From contig CP051243.1 in NCBI GenBank assembly GCA_017795025.1, positions 2,876,897 through 2,940,896 of the forward strand: a stretch of DNA of 64,000 bases, in the 5' to 3' direction. This stretch comes from Flavobacteriales bacterium (lineage in GTDB: Bacteria; Bacteroidota; Bacteroidia; Flavobacteriales; Schleiferiaceae). This document shows positions 36,936 through 45,212 of this stretch, piece after piece. The first letter of the stretch is position 1. Each line of letters opens with the position of its first letter. Under the pieces are notes generated by a model, which saw only the letters and a list, made by a program, of their open reading frames with translations, was not told the DNA's origin and made no database searches. A program made the position numbers and the translations under genes.

Positions 36936-38711
36936 TTAATCTTGCTGTGGGCGCAGGTCGATACCTAGCTCCTCAAGTTGTAAATTGTCTACAGCAGCAG
37001 GGCTGTTTATCATCAAATCACGACCGGCATTATTCTTCGGGAAGGCAATAAAATCGCGAATAGTCTCCGAGCCTCCTAAAAGGGCCACTAAGCGGTCGAA
37101 ACCAAAAGCAATACCACCGTGAGGAGGAGCACCGTATTCAAAGGCGTCCATTAAAAAGCCAAATTGGGCTTGGGCCTCCTCCTTACTAAAACCGAGTACC
37201 TCAAACATTTTACTCTGAATGGCCCGGTCGTGAATCCGAATCGAGCCACCCCCAATTTCATTGCCATTTAAAACTAAGTCGTAGGCATTGGCCCGCACCT
37301 TGCCAGGATCGCTGTCTAAGAGTGCAATGTCCTCTGGTTTAGGTGAGGTAAATGGATGGTGCATCGCCTGGTAGCGCTCCGTGTCCTCGTCCCATTCTAA
37401 AAGTGGAAAATCTAAAACCCAAAGTGGGGCAAATTCTTCTGGGTTTCGCAGGCCAAGTTCGGCCCCCATGTGTAAGCGTAGCTCGCTCATAGCCTTACGG
37501 CAGATGGATTCTTTGCCCGCTAAGATTAATAATAAGTCACCCGCATTGCTTCCTGCCTCTTGGTGCCATTGTGCTTGAGTTTCCGCGTCGAAAAATTTAT
37601 CGACAGAGGATTTATAGGTACCATCAGCATTAAACTTAGAATAGATTAAGCCTTGCATACCAATCTGCGGACGTTTTACCCAATTGGTTAAAGCATCCAA
37701 TTGTTTACGGCTGTAATTAGCTGCCCCAGGAACCGAAATACCGACTACCAGCTCAGCTTCATCAAATACCTTAAATCCTTTTCCTTGGCAAAGCTCCATG
37801 AGCTCACAAAGCTCCATACCAAAGCGAATGTCGGGTTTGTCGTTTCCGTACTTCTTCATCGCCTCTGCGTAAGTGATACGAGGTACTTGCGCAATCTCTA
37901 CTCCCTTAACCTCTTTAAGCAGGTGCTTCGTTAATCCTTCAAATTGATTGAGAATATCTTCCTGCTCAACAAAGGCCATTTCGCAGTCAATTTGGGTAAA
38001 TTCAGGCTGACGGTCGGCCCGAAGGTCTTCATCTCTAAAGCAGCGAACAATTTGGTAATACCGATCGTAGCCCGAAACCATCAAAAGCTGTTTGAAGGTT
38101 TGAGGGGATTGCGGTAAGGCGTAAAACTGGCCTTGATTCATCCGTGAAGGCACTACAAAGTCGCGGGCACCTTCTGGGGTAGACTTAATTAAATAAGGGG
38201 TTTCGATTTCTAAAAAGCTGGCCTCATTTAAATAACTGCGCACCGCTTGGGCCACCCGATGCCTTAATTGAATATGTGCTTGAAGGGGGTCTCGGCGCAA
38301 ATCTAAATAGCGGTACTTCATGCGAAGCTCTTCCCCACCATCGGTTTCAGTTTCAATGGTAAAAGGAGGGGTTTTAGCGGCATTTAAAACCTCTAATTTC
38401 AAGACCTTTACCTCGATGTCGCCGGTGGCCATTTTGGGGTTTTTGCTTTCGCGTTCCAGGACTTCCCCTTCAATGCGAATAACATATTCCCGACCTAATT
38501 TGCGCGCCTGGGCTAAAAGATCATTATCCCAGCCTTCGTTAAAAGCTAATTGAGTAATCCCATAACGATCTCGTAAGTCGATAAAAGTCATGCCGCCCAT
38601 ATTTCGAACGCGCTGCACCCAACCGCTTAAAGTTACGGATTCACCTACCTGTTGAACACGAAGAGCTCCACAATTATGAGATCGATACATTTCCTGGATT
38701 TTAGCCGGCAA
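36936..38711 (-). CDS. aspS: Aspartyl-tRNA synthetase
   Basis: This is a class II aminoacyl-tRNA synthetase that charges tRNA-Asp. The OB-fold anticodon domain (about 1-110) with [12 protein letters not shown], motif 1, motif 2 ([18 protein letters not shown]), the bacterial insertion domain and motif 3 ([15 protein letters not shown]) are all visible. It has 591 residues, as expected for the bacterial type. It is divergent from tadA and directly upstream of the CLC gene. Confidence 0.96.
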   Translation of the reverse strand: MPAKIQEMYRSHNCGALRVQQVGESVTLSGWVQRVRNMGGMTFIDLRDRYGITQLAFNEGWDNDLLAQARKLGREYVIRIEGEVLERESKNPKMATGDIEVKVLKLEVLNAAKTPPFTIETETDGGEELRMKYRYLDLRRDPLQAHIQLRHRVAQAVRSYLNEASFLEIETPYLIKSTPEGARDFVVPSRMNQGQFYALPQSPQTFKQLLMVSGYDRYYQIVRCFRDEDLRADRQPEFTQIDCEMAFVEQEDILNQFEGLTKHLLKEVKGVEIAQVPRITYAEAMKKYGNDKPDIRFGMELCELMELCQGKGFKVFDEAELVVGISVPGAANYSRKQLDALTNWVKRPQIGMQGLIYSKFNADGTYKSSVDKFFDAETQAQWHQEAGSNAGDLLLILAGKESICRKAMSELRLHMGAELGLRNPEEFAPLWVLDFPLLEWDEDTERYQAMHHPFTSPKPEDIALLDSDPGKVRANAYDLVLNGNEIGGGSIRIHDRAIQSKMFEVLGFSKEEAQAQFGFLMDAFEYGAPPHGGIAFGFDRLVALLGGSETIRDFIAFPKNNAGRDLMINSPAAVDNLQLEELGIDLRPQQD

Positions 38712-38736
38712 AATTACAATATCAAAGGGGCATCCC

Positions 38737-38744
38737 TATTTTTG
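38737..38744 (+). promoter_or_regulatory. Bacteroidota -7 element (TATTTTTG) of tadA
   Basis: An exact TAnnTTTG match lies 28 bases before the tadA ATG, in the gap between divergent aspS and tadA. Confidence 0.5.
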
Positions 38745-38772
38745 AAGCTGAAAATAATTACCGGATTGAAGT

Positions 38773-39219
38773 ATGATTGAACCATTTGATGATGAGTACT
38801 TTATGCGCAAAGCCTTGGAGGAGGCCCAGCTTGCGCTAGAGGAAGATGAGATTCCGGTAGGAGCAGTGGTGGTAAGTAAGGGGAAGATTATTGGGCGAGG
38901 GCATAATATGACCGAGCGCCTTAACGATGTTACGGCCCATGCCGAAATGCTGGCCATAACGGCGGCAGCCAATTACCTTGGAGGGAAGTATTTACGCGAC
39001 TGTACCCTTTATGTAACTTTGGAACCCTGCAGTATGTGTGCCGGGGCTCTCTTTTGGACACAAATTACCAAAGTGGTTTTTGGAGCCTCCGATGAAAAAA
39101 GAGGGTTTCGAGAATTTGGCTCGAGATTACACCCTAAAACCCAACTAATTGAGGGCGTTTTACGTGATGAAAGTAGCAAGTTGATGCAGGATTTTTTTCG
39201 GGCTAAACGTAAAAAATGA
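38773..39219 (+). CDS. tadA: tRNA-specific adenosine deaminase
   Basis: The product deaminates adenosine 34 of tRNA-Arg to inosine. The zinc and catalytic residues are His56-Ala-Glu58 (TAHAEMLA) and Cys86/Cys89 (EPCSMCAGA). The length of 148 residues is normal. It is divergent from aspS, so two translation genes share this intergenic region. Confidence 0.94.
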   Translation: MIEPFDDEYFMRKALEEAQLALEEDEIPVGAVVVSKGKIIGRGHNMTERLNDVTAHAEMLAITAAANYLGGKYLRDCTLYVTLEPCSMCAGALFWTQITKVVFGASDEKRGFREFGSRLHPKTQLIEGVLRDESSKLMQDFFRAKRKK

Positions 39220-39293
39220 CATTGGCTTGATTTTGGATTAAACCAAAACCCCAACTTTTACGTATATATAAAGCACCTAAAAAACTCTCATTC

Positions 39294-39776
39294 ATGGTAA
39301 TCACAAATTTGCAAATCCGAAAAACGCTTCAACTTGCTCCCATTATTTTGGGCTTATTGGCACTTGCGGATTTGGTCCTCTACTTTATACCCGAATTTTT
39401 GGGAGGATTAAAGATTAACGGTTACGTGACTAGCTTGATCCTCCTTTCGCTAATCGCCTTTTATGCCTACGTTGGATATCCGATGTTTAGCATGAACTTA
39501 AAAAAGGACCGAATCATTTTTCGCTCGCATTTAGCTCTCAGTACCTTATTTGGTAAAAGGTTAGCCGTACCACGCTTTAACCTTCTCAACCTCGAGCTCG
39601 ACTCTTCAGGCTTTCGCGATAAGCTGGTGGTAACTTACCTAAACCGTCATGGTAAAGAGGCCAAGCAAAGTTTCTCCATCACCATTTTAAGCAATCGTAA
39701 AAAGGAAATGCTAAAGCAGGCAGTAGAAGATTTTAAACGGGAAAACTCAGCTCAGAACTTACATTTGTTTATCTAA
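39294..39776 (+). CDS. Small membrane protein, two TM segments and a C-terminal soluble domain
   Basis: Two hydrophobic helices (about 13-35 and 45-65) are followed by about 95 residues that look beta-rich, with alternating pattern (LKKDRIIFRSHL, DKLVVTYLNRHG), like a small PH-like or bPH domain. No family is firmly recognised. It has its own terminator downstream. Confidence 0.6.
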   Translation: MVITNLQIRKTLQLAPIILGLLALADLVLYFIPEFLGGLKINGYVTSLILLSLIAFYAYVGYPMFSMNLKKDRIIFRSHLALSTLFGKRLAVPRFNLLNLELDSSGFRDKLVVTYLNRHGKEAKQSFSITILSNRKKEMLKQAVEDFKRENSAQNLHLFI

Positions 39777-39797
39777 CAGATAGTTTAAACTTATATA

Positions 39798-39828
39798 AAC
39801 CTCAGGCTTTTCGCTTGGGGTTTTTTTG
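39798..39828 (+). terminator. Rho-independent terminator overlapping the bacilliredoxin promoter
   Basis: AACCTCAGGC pairs with GCTTGGGGTT (39813-39822) with G-T wobbles, around a TTTTC loop and followed by seven T. The bacilliredoxin -7 element begins five bases after it. Confidence 0.75.
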
Positions 39829-39832
39829 TTTG

Positions 39833-39840
39833 TAATTTTG
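39833..39840 (+). promoter_or_regulatory. Bacteroidota -7 element (TAATTTTG) of the bacilliredoxin gene
   Basis: An exact TAnnTTTG match lies 23 bases before the ATG at 39864. It overlaps a GTG at 39840 that would otherwise extend the frame. Confidence 0.6.
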
Positions 39841-39863
39841 TGCTTCATAAAAAACGACACATT

Positions 39864-40274
39864 ATGTACCCTGAAGATATTATTGCACCTATGCGCGCCG
39901 ATCTTACCGAGGTTGGTATTACCGAAACCCGCAGCAAGGATGAAGTGGAGCAAAACATTAAAGCCGATGGTACCACTTTGGTAGTGATTAACTCCGTTTG
40001 TGGTTGCGCAGCAGCAAATGCTCGTCCGGCCGTTAAAATGGCCACCAAGCATGCTAAAACTCCCGATCGTATGATCACCGCTTTTGCCGGAAATGATGTG
40101 GAAGCTGTAAATACCGCTCGTGCGATGATGGCACCCTTCCCTCCTTCATCACCAAGCATTGCCTTGTTTAAAGATGGCAAATTGGTTCACATGATCGAAC
40201 GTCATCACATTGAAGGTCGTCAGGCCGAAATGATTGCCGCTAACTTAACTGCCGCTTTCGACGAGTTTTGCTAA
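39864..40274 (+). CDS. BrxA/BrxB-family bacilliredoxin
   Basis: This thioredoxin-fold protein of 136 residues starts MYPEDIIAPMRADL and carries the characteristic CGC site (Cys46-Gly-Cys48 in NSVCGCAAANARP). In Firmicutes this family removes bacillithiol from proteins. Here the low-molecular-weight thiol partner is unknown, but many Bacteroidota are reported to make bacillithiol. It is a monocistronic unit with a promoter in front and a terminator behind. Confidence 0.9.
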   Translation: MYPEDIIAPMRADLTEVGITETRSKDEVEQNIKADGTTLVVINSVCGCAAANARPAVKMATKHAKTPDRMITAFAGNDVEAVNTARAMMAPFPPSSPSIALFKDGKLVHMIERHHIEGRQAEMIAANLTAAFDEFC

Positions 40275-40293
40275 ACAGCAAAAAATTGATTTT

Positions 40294-40325
40294 AAAAGCC
40301 ACTCTTTTCAGGGTGGCTTTTTTGT
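40294..40325 (+). terminator. Rho-independent terminator after bacilliredoxin gene
   Basis: AAAAGCCACTC pairs with GGGTGGCTTTT (ending 40321) around a TTTTCA loop, followed by T residues. It lies about 20 bases past the stop. Confidence 0.85.
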
Positions 40326-40377
40326 TGAATTAGTGGGCCTCAATGAACCTGAGGCGCTTTAATAGGTTCTTTAGAAT

Positions 40378-41928
40378 ATGAATCGATCCGAAAAAATTCG
40401 AAACCTGATTAAGGACCTCACCACCGGACTGTACGAACGTGATGAGGTGATGAAATTGGCCTTATTGGCGGCGGTATCAGGCGAAAGCCTTTTTTTATTA
40501 GGTCCTCCAGGAGTAGGCAAGAGTATGGTGGCGCGCCGATTAAAATATGCATTTAAAGATGCACAATCCTTCGAATACCTAATGACGCGCTTTTCGACCC
40601 CTGAAGAAGTTTTTGGGCCGGTGTCGATTAAAAAGTTGAAGGAAGAAGATAAGTACGAGCGTAAGACGGAGCAATATATGCCAGGGGCTAATATTGTATT
40701 CCTTGATGAAATTTGGAAGTCTAGCTCTTCGATTCAAAATACCTTACTCACCATTATAAATGAAAAGGTTTACCGCAATGGAGAGCAGGAGTTCCCAGTA
40801 GATTTAAAAGGGCTAATAACAGCTAGCAACGAGCTCCCCCCCGAAGGTGAAAACTTTGGTCCCTTGTACGACCGCCTCCTGCTTCGGTATCACCTCCATG
40901 AGATAAAGGATGAGCAGGTTTTTTTAAAAATGATCACTCAAACCGAGGAGGTGTATTCTGATCCCGTTGCTGAGGAGCATAAAATAAGTGCTGGCGACCT
41001 TAGCGAATGGCAAGAGCATATTGATGCCGTTAGGGTAGAAGATGAGGTTTTAAGCCTTATTCGCATTATTCGCGATAAGCTTCAAGAGTATAATAAGAAG
41101 CAGGATAATCCTAGTTTGGAAATTAAGGTATTTGATCGACGTTGGAAGAAGATTATCCGCCTCTTGCGAACCTCCGCCTTCTTAAACGGTCGCGATAAAG
41201 TAGACTTGATGGACTGCTTTTTAATGCGCCATGCCCTTTGGAATCAACCCCAACAAATCGAGGTTATTGAGGAGATTTTAGCCGAAACTATTCGTAAACA
41301 CGGCTACAGCATCGCGGTTGGCTTACCGATGTTACGCAAGGAGATTCGGGAGTTTGCCGAAGAAGTTGATCAGGAGGTGCGCATCAAAATTGCCCGTACC
41401 GAAGAGGTGCTTCGTCCGGTAGAAGAGGAATACTACGAATTGCAAAAGAATGGCGCTTCCTTCGCGGGGAAATACCTTACGGTGAAGGATTACAATAAAC
41501 TCCAGCACTCCGAGGTTCCGGTGCTAAATTTATACGACGATGAATTTAAATTGGTCTCTCGTCTCAGCGCCGAGCGGACCGATGCCCCATTTGCTATTCG
41601 CTTAAAGCATAATGCCCAAATTCATCAATTACAATTGCGTACCTATCAGAAGGAGCGCTATGATTATCACTTTAAACCGCCGCATCCCTTGGTTCGCAAC
41701 TACTGGGAGGAACGCCATGAGAAGCTCGAAGCCTACTTGCAAAAACAATTAGCGCGTTTAGAAAAAGAGAAGCCCGCCGAACTGCAGCGTGGTTCTGAGC
41801 ACCTTTTTATTGATGAAGGGCTTTTTCCAATTGTAGAAGCGAATCACAGCGAAGTGGAAGAAGCGCTAAAGTCACTGCAGTTGCAACTGGAGAAAACCCA
41901 GCATGCCTACGACCGACAATTAAACTAG
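40378..41928 (+). CDS. RavA-type MoxR AAA+ ATPase
   Basis: The protein is a 516-residue AAA+ ATPase whose start (ERDEVMKLALLAAVSGESLFLLG), Walker A GPPGVGKS (42-49), Walker B VFLDEIWKSSSSIQNTLL and long C-terminal region match RavA. E. coli RavA works with the vWA protein ViaA and modulates respiratory/Fe-S enzymes. No ViaA-like gene is adjacent; the vWA gene 800 bases downstream is a secreted protein and so not an obvious partner. Confidence 0.85.
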   Translation: MNRSEKIRNLIKDLTTGLYERDEVMKLALLAAVSGESLFLLGPPGVGKSMVARRLKYAFKDAQSFEYLMTRFSTPEEVFGPVSIKKLKEEDKYERKTEQYMPGANIVFLDEIWKSSSSIQNTLLTIINEKVYRNGEQEFPVDLKGLITASNELPPEGENFGPLYDRLLLRYHLHEIKDEQVFLKMITQTEEVYSDPVAEEHKISAGDLSEWQEHIDAVRVEDEVLSLIRIIRDKLQEYNKKQDNPSLEIKVFDRRWKKIIRLLRTSAFLNGRDKVDLMDCFLMRHALWNQPQQIEVIEEILAETIRKHGYSIAVGLPMLRKEIREFAEEVDQEVRIKIARTEEVLRPVEEEYYELQKNGASFAGKYLTVKDYNKLQHSEVPVLNLYDDEFKLVSRLSAERTDAPFAIRLKHNAQIHQLQLRTYQKERYDYHFKPPHPLVRNYWEERHEKLEAYLQKQLARLEKEKPAELQRGSEHLFIDEGLFPIVEANHSEVEEALKSLQLQLEKTQHAYDRQLN

Positions 41929-41979
41929 TCCGGGCCTCTATTTTGGAGAATGGAGTCTAAGGTTCAAAGAGTCCTGTAG

Positions 41980-42588
41980 ATGTACCTAAAAATTTACCCT
42001 TGCCTAATTTTTCTAGTCTTCGCTTGCCATGAACTAACCGCTCAGGAGCCATGGTCCTCCATAAAAGGTGTGGTAAGGGAAAGCACCGATTCAAGCGAAA
42101 TGGTAGGCGCTAAAATTGAAGTTCTTAATCAGGATAGCGTCCTAGTGCATGGTACCCACACTGATTTTGAGGGCAGGTTTAAGCTCTCCCCTCTACCTAT
42201 TGGAACTTATAATCTCAAAGTTTCTTCCCCTACCTATAACACGATTTACTTAAAGGGCGTACTGCTTAAGGAGAGCTACCCTTATGTCCAGTACTTTTAT
42301 CTCCAAAGGCAGGAGGGGGAAGTGAAGGTAAGAGTTGAGCGTTATCAGGAGCCCCAAATTGCCTCTCCCGGAATACGATTGGTCACTGCAGAAGAAGTGG
42401 CGAAAATGGCAGTTAGGGAATTGGATTCAATCAATGAGGGCGGAAAAGACAGTCTTAAGCAGGGCTCGGAGCAAAGCAATTGTCTCATTCGTTGCGTTTT
42501 ATCCTATCCTCCGGATAGCAGCAACTATGGCATATCTCAAGAGTTTATGCGGGGCAGTCCCAGTCGGACGATTTTCACTTTTCATTAA
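41980..42588 (+). CDS. Short secreted protein with carboxypeptidase-regulatory-like domain, degenerate paralogue of the next gene
   Basis: A signal peptide ends near TAQ (about residue 22). Residues about 25-110 form a CarboxypepD-regulatory-like beta-sandwich (IKGVVRESTDS, GTHTDFEGRF, LPIGTYNLKV). A segment LVTAEEVAKMAVRELDSI then matches VTSAASIQRMAVRDITSV of the following gene, after which the similarity is lost and the protein ends. It looks like a shortened and diverged copy of the downstream gene's N-terminal third. Whether it is functional is unclear. Confidence 0.55.
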   Translation: MYLKIYPCLIFLVFACHELTAQEPWSSIKGVVRESTDSSEMVGAKIEVLNQDSVLVHGTHTDFEGRFKLSPLPIGTYNLKVSSPTYNTIYLKGVLLKESYPYVQYFYLQRQEGEVKVRVERYQEPQIASPGIRLVTAEEVAKMAVRELDSINEGGKDSLKQGSEQSNCLIRCVLSYPPDSSNYGISQEFMRGSPSRTIFTFH

Positions 42589-42718
42589 TTTTTTTGACAA
42601 GAAAAGGCAACTAAAGCAGCTGCCTCAAGTCTATAAAGTAACAGGCCCAAATACCTTTTCTGCAGATAAGGAGTGTCGAGGGAAAAACCCTCAGACTATT
42701 AATTCTAATTGCTTCGCC

Positions 42719-44962
42719 ATGAAGAAGAACACTCCTTTTTATTTCGTGCTATTACTCTTTTTTGTAATCAGCCCAAACATACAAGCTCAACAAGCCCAAG
42801 GAAAAATTCGAGGGAAAGTTGTGGATGCTCAAACTAAGGAAGAATTGCCTTTCACGAATATTAGGCTATTAAAAGACAATGTAGTTATTGCCGGCGCCAC
42901 AACCGATATGGATGGTAAATACGAGATAAATCCCGTAGCACCGGAAACCTATGATCTAAAAGCAGATTTTGTAGGCTACACCACTACCACCATAGAAGAT
43001 ATTCAGGTAAGCCCCAATCAAATCACCCAGCAAGATATTGAACTGCAACTGAGCAGTGAACTACTGATGGAAGTGGTTTTATCGTACAATGCACCCCTTA
43101 TTGATAAAAATAAATCATCAAAAGTGACTAGTGCGGCTAGTATCCAGCGCATGGCGGTTAGAGATATTACCTCGGTTGCCTCACAAGCAGCTGGCGTAAC
43201 CACCGATGCCAATGGTAATACCAATATTCGTGGTGCCCGCGGCGGAGCACAGATTTATTTTATAGACGGGGTTAAAGTGCGAGGAACAGTAAGCTTACCG
43301 CAAGCGGCCATCGCACAAGTAGAGGTTATTAGCGGAGGTTTACCTGCCCAGTATGGCGGCGGTGAAGTGCCCGACCCCAGTCGACCCGAGAACCAAGAAA
43401 TTAGTCAAGACCAAACCGATTATGCCCTGCCTTCTCAAGAAGATATCTTCAGCCGGACCTCATCAGCAGTTTATGAGTATAATTCGCAAACCCAAACTTG
43501 GTCAAACTGGACCCCTGTTCCCAGTTCGGAAAGCGTTAATGATGGCTCCACCGCTTTTGCGGGGGAATATTACAAGTCGATTCCCGAGAATGATTTCTTG
43601 GGAAGCTTTTACCAGCCGCTTTCCACTTTTGGGGCGGATGTGGATGTCGCCTCCTATGCCAATGTGCGACGCATGTTAAAGAGTGGAAGTATGCCACATC
43701 CGGATGCGGTTCGCCTAGAAGAAATGATTAATTACTTTCAGTACGATTATCCCGAACCCAAACGTGGGGAGGTGTTTTCGGTAACCATGGACCAGCGCAC
43801 CTGTGATTGGAACCCCAAGCATCAGCTTTTACGTATTGGTCTTAAAACAAAAGCATTACCTCAAAAAGATTTACCGCCCAGCAATCTGGTTTTCCTAATT
43901 GATGTGAGTGGTAGCATGGGGTCATCGGATAAACTGCCTTTACTGCAATCGGCTTTAAAGATTATGGTAAAGCAGCTCGATCCCGAAGACCGAGTGGCCA
44001 TAGTAGTTTATGCCTCGGCCAGCGGCTTGGTGCTTGAGTCTACTCTAGCGGCTAACCAACAGAAAATATTGGAAGCTATTAATCAGCTACACGCCGGGGG
44101 GTCTACCGCCGGAGGTGCCGGAATTCAATTAGCTTATAAAGAAGCAGTACGCCATTTTATAAAGAAGGGTAATAATCGGGTAATACTCGCCACCGACGGC
44201 GATTTTAACGTGGGTGTTTCCTCCGATGCCGGTTTAGTGGAGCTGATAGAAGAGAAACGTGAAAGTGGGGTGTTCTTGAGTGTTTTAGGTTTTGGAACTG
44301 GAAATTACCAAGATGCTAAGATGGAGCAATTAGCGGATCATGGCAATGGCAATTATGCATATATCGACGGTTTACTAGAAGCCCGCAAAGTATTAGCTAC
44401 TGAGCTGGGTTCAAACTTGCATGTAGTCGCCAAGGATACCAAGTTTCAAATTGAATTTAATCCCCAGAAGGTGAGTGCCTATCGCTTAATTGGCTACGAA
44501 AACCGCCTTTTAGCAGCCGAGGATTTTGACGATGACACCAAGGACGCGGGTGATATTGGCGCGGGCCATACCGTTACGGCCATTTATGAAATCATCCCTC
44601 GCATTCCGGAGGCAGATTCAATTTGGGTGGAAGAGCCACGCTTGCGCTACCAAGATAAAGCCCTAAGCGAGGAAGCCTATGGCGAGGAATTGGCCCTACT
44701 GAAAATTCGATACAAGGAACCCGATGCGCGTAAAAGCAAATTGAAAATCTATCCGGTTCGCGAAAATATGAGCACCGACCCTGACTTCGCCTTTCTCTCG
44801 GCGGTGCTTCAATACGGCTTGTTGATGCGGCAAAGTGAATATGCCGGCAACAGCAGCTTGGAGTCGGCCATCGCCCTGGCAGAGCGGCACCTGGGCCCGG
44901 ACCCGCATGGCTATCGCCGAGAGTTTGTACAGCTCTGTAAATTAGCTAAGGATTTACAGTAG
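42719..44962 (+). CDS. Secreted vWA protein with carboxypeptidase-regulatory and TonB-plug-like domains
   Basis: The order is: signal peptide (about 1-27), CarboxypepD-regulatory domain (about 32-115), a TonB-plug-like domain with NIRGARGGAQIYFIDGVKVRG and AQYGGGEV (about 140-215), then a YfbK-type region with the vWA N-terminal block (ANVRRMLKSGSMPHPDAVRLEEMINYF), a vWA domain with MIDAS Asp395-Val-Ser-Gly-Ser and a C-terminal YfbK-like tail. No beta-barrel is present, so this is not a transporter. The frame is open to 42335, but the ATG at 42719 begins the signal peptide. Probably periplasmic or surface-bound. Confidence 0.85.
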   Translation: MKKNTPFYFVLLLFFVISPNIQAQQAQGKIRGKVVDAQTKEELPFTNIRLLKDNVVIAGATTDMDGKYEINPVAPETYDLKADFVGYTTTTIEDIQVSPNQITQQDIELQLSSELLMEVVLSYNAPLIDKNKSSKVTSAASIQRMAVRDITSVASQAAGVTTDANGNTNIRGARGGAQIYFIDGVKVRGTVSLPQAAIAQVEVISGGLPAQYGGGEVPDPSRPENQEISQDQTDYALPSQEDIFSRTSSAVYEYNSQTQTWSNWTPVPSSESVNDGSTAFAGEYYKSIPENDFLGSFYQPLSTFGADVDVASYANVRRMLKSGSMPHPDAVRLEEMINYFQYDYPEPKRGEVFSVTMDQRTCDWNPKHQLLRIGLKTKALPQKDLPPSNLVFLIDVSGSMGSSDKLPLLQSALKIMVKQLDPEDRVAIVVYASASGLVLESTLAANQQKILEAINQLHAGGSTAGGAGIQLAYKEAVRHFIKKGNNRVILATDGDFNVGVSSDAGLVELIEEKRESGVFLSVLGFGTGNYQDAKMEQLADHGNGNYAYIDGLLEARKVLATELGSNLHVVAKDTKFQIEFNPQKVSAYRLIGYENRLLAAEDFDDDTKDAGDIGAGHTVTAIYEIIPRIPEADSIWVEEPRLRYQDKALSEEAYGEELALLKIRYKEPDARKSKLKIYPVRENMSTDPDFAFLSAVLQYGLLMRQSEYAGNSSLESAIALAERHLGPDPHGYRREFVQLCKLAKDLQ

Positions 44963-44967
44963 TTTCT

Positions 44968-45006
44968 AAAGCCATCTCATGATTTGGGATGGCTTTTCTC
45001 TTTTTA
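44968..45006 (+). terminator. Rho-independent terminator after vWA gene
   Basis: AAAGCCATCTCA pairs with TGGGATGGCTTT (44985-44996) around a TGATT loop, followed by a T-rich tract. Confidence 0.85.
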
Positions 45007-45212
45007 TATGCTTGGGAACTCGCAGGTTCAGTGATGTACGAAATACTGTAGTTCACGCCATAGTCTTAAAATATAGGTGGATTCCTTTATTCAATTTTTG
45101 CATATCCGACAGAAATAGACTTTTTTTGGATATTGGAAATACTGTCTCATTAAAATTGGGACTAAAGTTCATGATTAAATCTCTATCTTTAACCCAATAC
45201 ACCCCCACCTTT

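Noticed and set aside
42335-42718. N-terminal extension of the secreted vWA protein
   Set aside because: It overlaps the short upstream gene in another frame and lies before a clear signal peptide at 42719.
41980-44962. The two CarboxypepD-regulatory genes as one frameshifted gene
   Set aside because: Both have their own signal peptide and the same first domain, so this is duplication and not a frameshift.
44979-45212. N-terminal extension of the Trp/Arg-rich lipoprotein
   Set aside because: It begins within the terminator of the previous gene, and a proper lipoprotein signal starts at 45213.
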